From Tetmemena sp. SeJ-2015 (Eukaryota > Ciliophora > Spirotrichea > Sporadotrichida > Oxytrichidae): a stretch of DNA of 64,000 nucleotides. Numbering within the stretch: position 1 is the first letter of the stretch; each line of letters starts with the position of its first letter. The position numbers were made by a program, and so were the translations under genes. Below the pieces are notes generated by a model that was not told the origin of the DNA, did no database searches, and saw nothing but the letters and a program-made list of their open reading frames with translations. This document shows, in pieces, positions 59,301-64,000 of the stretch. The stretch covers positions 62,001 through 126,000 of the forward strand of contig JAJKFJ010021072.1 in assembly GCA_027382625.1 (NCBI GenBank), written 5' to 3'.

Positions 59301-59821
59301 GATGCAGAAGAAGACCCTTGAGTTCCATAATTGAGAGTGCCGCCAGTCATGCCTGTGACGGGATTGAATTTTGAGTTGCTGACATGAAACTCTGACTTCT
59401 CATCGTTTTCATTCATGCTTGTCTTGATGGGGTTCTATTCACTAATTTGTAATTACGAGCGGCCCTATCTTGAATTACCACAGGTGCTAGGAATTTAAAA
59501 TTATCGCTCTTGCTGCTAGTACTATAGAAGTTACTGCTATTGAATTAAGCTTTGCTTGAGTGGGATGTGGCTCGCTCTGTAATTGAGATTCATGCTTGAC
59601 TGGCTGCTGCTCTAGAGGCCTATTAAAAATGAGAAGAATATTATTCCAGCTGAGCTCTGAGCGATATGCAGAGCGTTTGGGGATTGGTCTATCTTGTTGC
59701 TAACTTGCGCATATTGAGTATAGTCTGCAACTTCAGTGACTACGTAATTAGAGTCCTTGACCTTGACTATGTCAGCAGAGTTGGATATTCCACTAATCCT
59801 CTTTTCTTCTTCCTCACACAT
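53314..59821 (-). CDS. FHA/RING-CH (RINGv) E3-ubiquitin-ligase-like protein
   Basis: ATG 59821 (MCEEEEKRISGISNSADIV) starts a long Gln/Asn/Ser-rich region (to about 57750). Next come ELKINCATWNKDSHGLYDF, YLVVRHMKLKPLP and GTVIKLGDVIKFGRVPFRV (about 56600), then a RING-CH domain: SCRICLGEE, IAPCKCSGTLKYIHIDCLRQW, CELCKTTFP (about 55080-54900). An FHA part closes the protein: GRGHESDVRVADI (about 54500) and SKFGTLLLIRKP (about 53960), then an Asn/Ser-rich tail. Ciliates have a family with this order (GRV segment, RINGv, FHA), which supports joining 59.8-56.3 kb with 55.1-53.3 kb across a 1.3-kb IES. RING-CH domains recruit E2 enzymes; FHA binds phosphothreonine. The 3' end is uncertain: TGA 53314-53316 overlaps the next gene's start. 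Confidence 0.75.
53929..54034 (-). repeat. FHA-encoding segment, copy 1 (intact)
   Basis: Encodes SKFGTLLLIRKPKRIPHEP on the minus strand. About 105 bp are repeated in degenerate form at 54309-54407 in the same orientation. Confidence 0.7.
54309..54407 (-). repeat. FHA-encoding segment, copy 2 (degenerate)
   Basis: Shares GGAATCCTTTTA, ATCAGAAGAAGAGTTCCAA, AAATGAGATA and AACACTATTT with copy 1, in the same order, with indels. Translation gives VGTLLLIK then diverges, so it looks like a decayed duplicate, probably within non-retained DNA. Confidence 0.65.
54842..54895 (-). other. IES, 54 bp, pointer TTCC
   Basis: TTCC (GGAA on plus) at 54896-54899 and 54842-54845. Excision joins CELCKTTFP to DYVKAKGKKIYII in frame at the end of the RING-CH domain. 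Confidence 0.8.
55090..56365 (-). other. IES, 1276 bp, pointer TTTAA, carrying a nested ORF
   Basis: TTTAA (TTAAA on plus) at 56366-56370 and 55090-55094 in matching codon phase. Excision joins RRSDAPFSIF to KSCRICLGEENDN, linking the GRV-containing part to the RING-CH domain; unexcised, TGAs block both sides. It is over 20 times longer than most IESs here and encloses the whole plus-strand ORF at 55226-56335. A second repeat, TGAGTCT (55094-55100 and 56315-56321), lies just inside and may be a target-site duplication. Confidence 0.7.
55226..56335 (+). CDS. Nested ORF with HTH-like domain, IES-free, germline-limited candidate
   Basis: A single frame of 369 codons with TAA/TAG as Gln and no TGA from ATG 55226 (MDSKSVKPSKKRKFNAFGP) to TGA 56333-56335. 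The first ~155 codons are GC-rich, unlike all surrounding DNA, with normal codon use. They contain a basic RLRTRIRNN segment and LTYSEVARILGLRQRTG, which has the spacing of a helix-turn-helix of the kind found at the N-terminus of Tc1/mariner-type transposases and related proteins. The second part (from about 55690) is AT-rich and Lys/Asn/Tyr-rich; its coding status is less sure. No DDE motif is recognised. It lies antisense inside an IES of the FHA/RING-CH gene, so it should be lost from the macronucleus. Confidence 0.6.
56614..56788 (-). other. Intron, 175 bp (GTAAGT...TAATAG)
   Basis: Canonical borders between STSGYESR and GTVIKLGDVIKF in the FHA/RING-CH gene; contains CATACA-type microsatellite sequence. 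Confidence 0.8.
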
Positions 59822-60272
59822 AGCGATTGGAAAAAGAAATAAATGTGGACTGATGTTCTAATTGAGGGGCTTTGAGTAATATTTGATGCTCTGTCTTGCC
59901 GACAGCTGCGAATCTGAGTGTGGATTCATTTCAATTTAATATAGTTGTTTCATTCTTAAATTCAAATTCAAAGTAAACTCTTGTAAGGAAAATAACTATT
60001 ACTTAAATGAGTAAAATACTCTAATAATTTCAAATCTAATTATCACCTCATGCTACTAGTCAAAATTATATTTTATATAAGGAGATTATAATATTTTTTA
60101 GTTCATGAAATCAATTAAATTTAATAGTTTAAAGATACTTATTTTACATATTAGTTAGCTAAATTAATTAAATAAGCGAGAATTTATTAACATTTGAATA
60201 CAAACTTTCAAAATTAATTCAATATTTATTTATTGATTAAAATACATAATTTTAAAATACAGTTATTGAGTG
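59822..60272. other. AT-rich intergenic region
   Basis: 451 bp between two minus-strand genes, holding the 5' flank of the FHA/RING-CH gene. No motif recognised. Confidence 0.4.
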
Positions 60273-63200
60273 TCAGCTATTTTGTAACTGAAGTCCATAA
60301 TTCGGGAGGTACTCTTGCTAAGTAGGCTTAACTTATTACTGAGACATCAGCATAGATGATGACTGAGAGTAGCTGAGCATATTCATACTCTAGTTGTTAA
60401 TGTTTTGAGTGTAGTATTGATAGTGTTGTGAGTTGGTGTTGCTGGTGTGTCTGGCTGAGTTCATCCCTTAGCTATTTCTGCTGGATCCAGCACTTGCCAC
60501 TGCATTTAGCTGCTTTAAATTACCCTAATTCTAGAACCCTTAGTAGTCATTTTTGTGAGTGAGGCTTTGATTACTTTAGTTGTAGCTTGAGTTATTCATA
60601 GAAGCTTGGCTACTCTTCATTAGGTTGAAGTTCTTGCTACTGATGTCTATATTATTTTGAACTTGTAGTCCACTACTCTGACGATTTAGATCATTCATTT
60701 GCAGGGCTAAGTTGGAGGCAGAGTTATAATTGACTTAAGTAGTTAAGTTCTTAGTCTGCTGTTAGTTTGTAGTATATGGCTAGGAGTTAATAACCTAAGC
60801 GAGGAAGGGATCCTGATGTTGAGAATCCTGAGAGAAAGAGTTATCATTGCTCAAATTATCATCATCCTCATCCCTCAGTCTACTGCTTTCTTTGAGGGGT
60901 GAGATTGAAGAACTGATGAATTAATCTATCAACACCTCTTTAGTAAGAGTAACGGGCTTCATTATCTTTTAGTTATTTCTGTAGCTTAGGTAATTTGGCT
61001 ATTAGGAAGCAGGCTGCTTGAAAGTAGCAGGGTTGTTTTGATTTGAGGACTTTGGATTATGGCGGGGATCTACGATCGATCTACTCTTTTGCTCTAGATA
61101 GTCGGGACTCATCAATCTGTTTGAGTTTGAAGATATTTGAGGTTTGAAAGTGCACTTGAAACAAAGAAAATAAGAAAGTTATGATGACTTGAGAGTTTCA
61201 ATAATGTTTGTCTTTTCCTATTCGTGGAGGATCTTATTTTCTCTTTCTTTGCTCCACTTCCTGCTTCTCTCATAGAAGCGAGTGTTATCTTTGGAGCTTT
61301 GAAGCTTTCCCTATCCTATTAACTTCGCCTTTTGATTAGGAGAGAGAGAACTCTATAATCTATTCATTTATTCGTAAAAGAAGGGGTTTATGTAAGACTC
61401 ATAATCTGTAAATTATAGACTATAAATTTATTTAAAATAGTCTTAATGAGGGCTTAATTTTTTATGAACTAAATTTTAAAGCAGCCCCTCCTTATATTTA
61501 TTCGTTTAGCTTTCTTCCTCTGGAGGTTGAAGACTTTTGATTTTAAGAGGTTCTCTTTGATTTCTATCTGGCATCAGTCACAACCCCTGGAATATTTATC
61601 TTATAAGGGTTCTTTTGCTGCTGCTCACTCTCAACCTCACCCCTAAATTCATTCCCATCAAATAAATTACTCTTTAAGTTAAATCATCATTAGAACATAT
61701 ACTTTTTTATTTTTTTCAAAGTAATCAAAGTAGATAAGTATCAAAAGATAAGGGAAACTTTTATTAAAAAAACTTATAAAGTAAACTTTTAGTCTTTAAT
61801 TTATTGCCTTAATTATAAGATGAATCAAATGTCTTGGCGCTTGCGAAATGAATATCAGGTAGCTTATCAAAGCAGGTAGTGCTTGCACTTGAGACTGCAT
61901 CACATACACTATTGGCTTTGAGATTGAAACAAGCTGAACCTTGGGTCTGGAATGCTATAGAGTTAGAAGCAGTAGCAAACATGTTGCTTTGGAATTCATC
62001 AAATCTTAAAAGATATATCTATCATTTCTGTATATTCACATTAATATTGCTATTAGTCCTGATTAGTGGACAAAAGTGTGCTATTATTTTGAGACTGAGC
62101 TTGCATTATAAGCTAGGTGTAAATGTCGTTGCAAGTTTAGTTTCCATTAGAATAAGGGCTTAACTAATTCTACTGCTGCAGAGTTGAATATGGATTGGGA
62201 TACATATTATCTGGAGGAGTCAAATGTTGCATAATTGCATTTTAACCTGGATCCTGCACATTCCCAAACGAACAGTAAGTTATTGGTCGCTAAATATCAA
62301 ACGCAGGCTGAGAAAATATGACATATAATTAAAAGAACCAACTAGTTATTGGAATATTGAATTGGACTAATGGGAATGAGACTTTAATCGCAAGGGACTT
62401 GTAAACTCTAGTAAAGTTGACCATTTGGATATAGACCTTATATGCTATCTAGTGAATTGAGTTGCTAAGTTTGATACAGATTATTTCTGCTGATGCTACT
62501 CGGATCATAGACCTTGCCCCTGGGACTCATGTTAAACAACATAATTTATGAGAAGTTGAAAGCCTCTTGAAGCTTTTCAGTAGAGAGCAGTTTGGTCTCT
62601 GCCTCTCGTTTCTTCTCCTTGAAGTACTTCTAGTACAAGTCCTTTCTGTCCTTATTGGCAGAAATGTGCTTTAGCTCCTAAACACTTAGGATCATCTCAC
62701 TCTAATTATGCTCCATCTTGCGCTTATTCTCGAGGATTATGCTGTTAGCACTCTTCTTGTCCTTCTTTTGATGAAGTGAGTTTGCGACTTGGATGTTCTC
62801 CAGCACTTTCCTGTTCGCAGCTTACTGCTTCTTGATCTTGTTCATGACTCCAATGCCAATCAGCCTCTCCTCGATGCGCTAATTAGAGTAAAGGTTCTCC
62901 TTGTTCTGGAGAATCTTCTGACTTTCCTTGTTTACATACTTCTAAGCTACTTGCTTATGCTTCTCTAACTCTTCCCTTTCTCGTTCCTCCTTTATTCGCT
63001 ACTAATCTTCCTTCTTTCTCTATATATCCTTCTGCCAGGAGAACAAGTCTGATACGTCTCTAGTTAATGATTGGGCCTTTTAAGATATGCGGGGCTTTCC
63101 TGTTACTTCCTTTAACTTCTGGTTATCATAGGCTCTCTTCAAGTCTTCTTTCCTTCTCTAAGCCTCGAAGTGGTTTTCAAAATCTAGGTAAGCAGGAACT

Positions 63201-64000
63201 GTCATGTCCTTGCTCTTTAATAAACCCCACTAAACATTTTTGCTGAAATACAATTATCAATAACCTTTATCTCTACTGAATTGCGAGAGATCTGTGGAAA
63301 TCCTGTGCACTACATCATCTCTTCATTCTGCTTTTGCATTCTCTTGAGTTCTATCTTTTACTACTTCAACCTATCTTAGTGTATAAGTCTATCAGCAACA
63401 CTCGCCTTCTTTCCAAAACCCTTTCTATTTGCTTGCAGATTATACAGCTATTGATCACCATTCAGCTGCTCTTCCACTTCTTCATTCTCATCAAACTACT
63501 ACTAATCTTGCTCCTCCTCTGCTTCTTGATTATCTTCACCCTCATGGTATTAATCATCATTCTCGTAATCATCATTTTAATTATCATAGTCCTCGCCATA
63601 ATTATTGTATTAGTGCTCTTGCTCCTCTGGGCGATCTTAAGACGTAGAAACGTTAGGAGGGTACTGATCATCATCTCCATATAGCTAAGTGCTTTTCTGG
63701 TGATACTGAGACACACTCAGTCCGTTACCTAATTTGGTGTGGGTGTTGGTATTAGAGTGTGTGTAAGTGAAGTTCTCAGAAGATGAAACATTTGTCCCTG
63801 ACTAGTTCAAACCCTAACTTCCATTCAACAGCTTCGAGGGATTCACGATTAAAGGCTTCTCATTCTGAAACTTCTACACATTAACTTGATGCTACTGATT
63901 GCTCCTCATTTATTAAGTACCATCGTAGAACACTAAGTTGGAATTTTCTTAGCCACCAAACGTCTCTACAAATCCTCCATTCTCATCCTCAACTGTATCA
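60273..64000 (-). CDS. Gln/Asn-rich coiled-coil protein, 5' end outside the window
   Basis: Partial: the frame is already open at 64000 (VEDENGGFVETFGGQENSN). On the minus strand it passes through an acidic Asp/Glu/Gln stretch (about 63660-63480), then KKASVADRLIHQDRLKQQK and CTGFPQISRNSVEIK (about 63420-63270), a long charged helix region (FENHFEAQRRKEDLKRAY; SLTRDVSDLFSWQKDI; NQRIEERLIGIGVMNKIKK), an Asn/Ser part near 62160-61850, RFYERSRKWSKERENKI (about 61280) and a Ser/Asn/Gln-rich C-terminus ending YLPNYGLQLQNS with TGA 60273-60275. The V-x-RL, F-P-I-S and LYE/FYER-like blocks recur in ciliate proteins of unknown function. I infer one gene, but 61.7-62.5 kb is weakly supported. Confidence 0.6.

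Noticed and set aside
58903..59334. 143-codon plus-strand ORF
   Set aside because: It is a shadow of Ser/Asn/Gln-rich minus-strand coding sequence of the FHA/RING-CH gene.
63334..63716. Plus-strand hydrophobic ORF of 116 codons that looks like a membrane protein
   Set aside because: It is antisense to an acidic Asp/Glu/Gln/Asn stretch of the partial gene at the right edge.
1..64000. tRNA, rRNA, CRISPR arrays, bacterial-type promoters or ribosome binding sites
   Set aside because: None recognised; the window is nuclear DNA of a eukaryote.

Overview
This window is germline (micronuclear) DNA of a ciliate, most likely a hypotrich/stichotrich spirotrich of the Oxytricha-Stylonychia type. TAA and TAG occur in frame as glutamine throughout the genes and only TGA ends them. 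Genes are broken every 50-300 bp by short AT-rich internal eliminated sequences (IESs) flanked by short direct repeats (pointers). The pointers are not TA, which argues against Paramecium or Euplotes; the code also argues against Euplotes (TGA=Cys). I located 34 IESs whose removal, leaving one pointer copy, joins coding segments (MDSs); in most cases this repairs a frame or removes an in-frame TGA. Pointers are 3-9 bp, and all but two of these IESs are 14-54 bp. Conventional GT-AG introns of 40-212 bp also occur. I found no scrambled MDS order, rRNA, tRNA or CRISPR. Since only TGA is a stop, ordinary ORF calling badly fragments these genes.

Layout. 0.1-5.7 kb: Gln/Asn-rich gene (-). 5.7-9.95 kb: AT-rich, no convincing gene. 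9.95-15.5 kb: three minus-strand genes (unknown; small secreted/membrane protein; probable mitochondrial protein with a thioredoxin-like CPAC domain). 15.8-20.9 kb: three plus-strand genes (Ser/Gln-rich protein with 13 mapped IESs; short unknown gene; Kelch protein). 21.0-23.1 kb: C2H2 zinc-finger gene (-). 23.6-34.1 kb: an acid-sphingomyelinase-like protein that lacks several catalytic/metal residues, then a very long cyclin-box protein (+). 34.3-34.8 kb: a basic protein. 34.8-37.7 kb: mostly non-coding. 37.7-40.25 kb: a single-pass membrane protein (+). 40.6-43.3 kb: HAD-like protein with a myristoylation-type N-terminus (-). 43.8-46.3 kb: choline-transporter-like protein (+), the clearest IES/intron model. 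46.5-50.7 kb: coiled-coil protein (-). 51.2-53.3 kb: alpha/beta hydrolase (-). 53.3-59.8 kb: FHA/RING-CH E3-ligase-like protein (-). 60.3-64 kb: Gln/Asn-rich coiled-coil protein (-), running off the right edge.

The most unusual object is in the FHA/RING-CH gene: a 1,276-bp IES (55,090-56,365) that contains a complete opposite-strand ORF of 1,110 nt without any TGA, whose first half is GC-rich and HTH-like. It looks like a germline-limited gene or mobile element living inside an IES, perhaps inserted into an older ~55-bp IES.

The genes do not form a pathway. They are independent transcription units that would normally be separated onto gene-sized macronuclear chromosomes. Boundaries of genes whose IESs I did not fully resolve are approximate.
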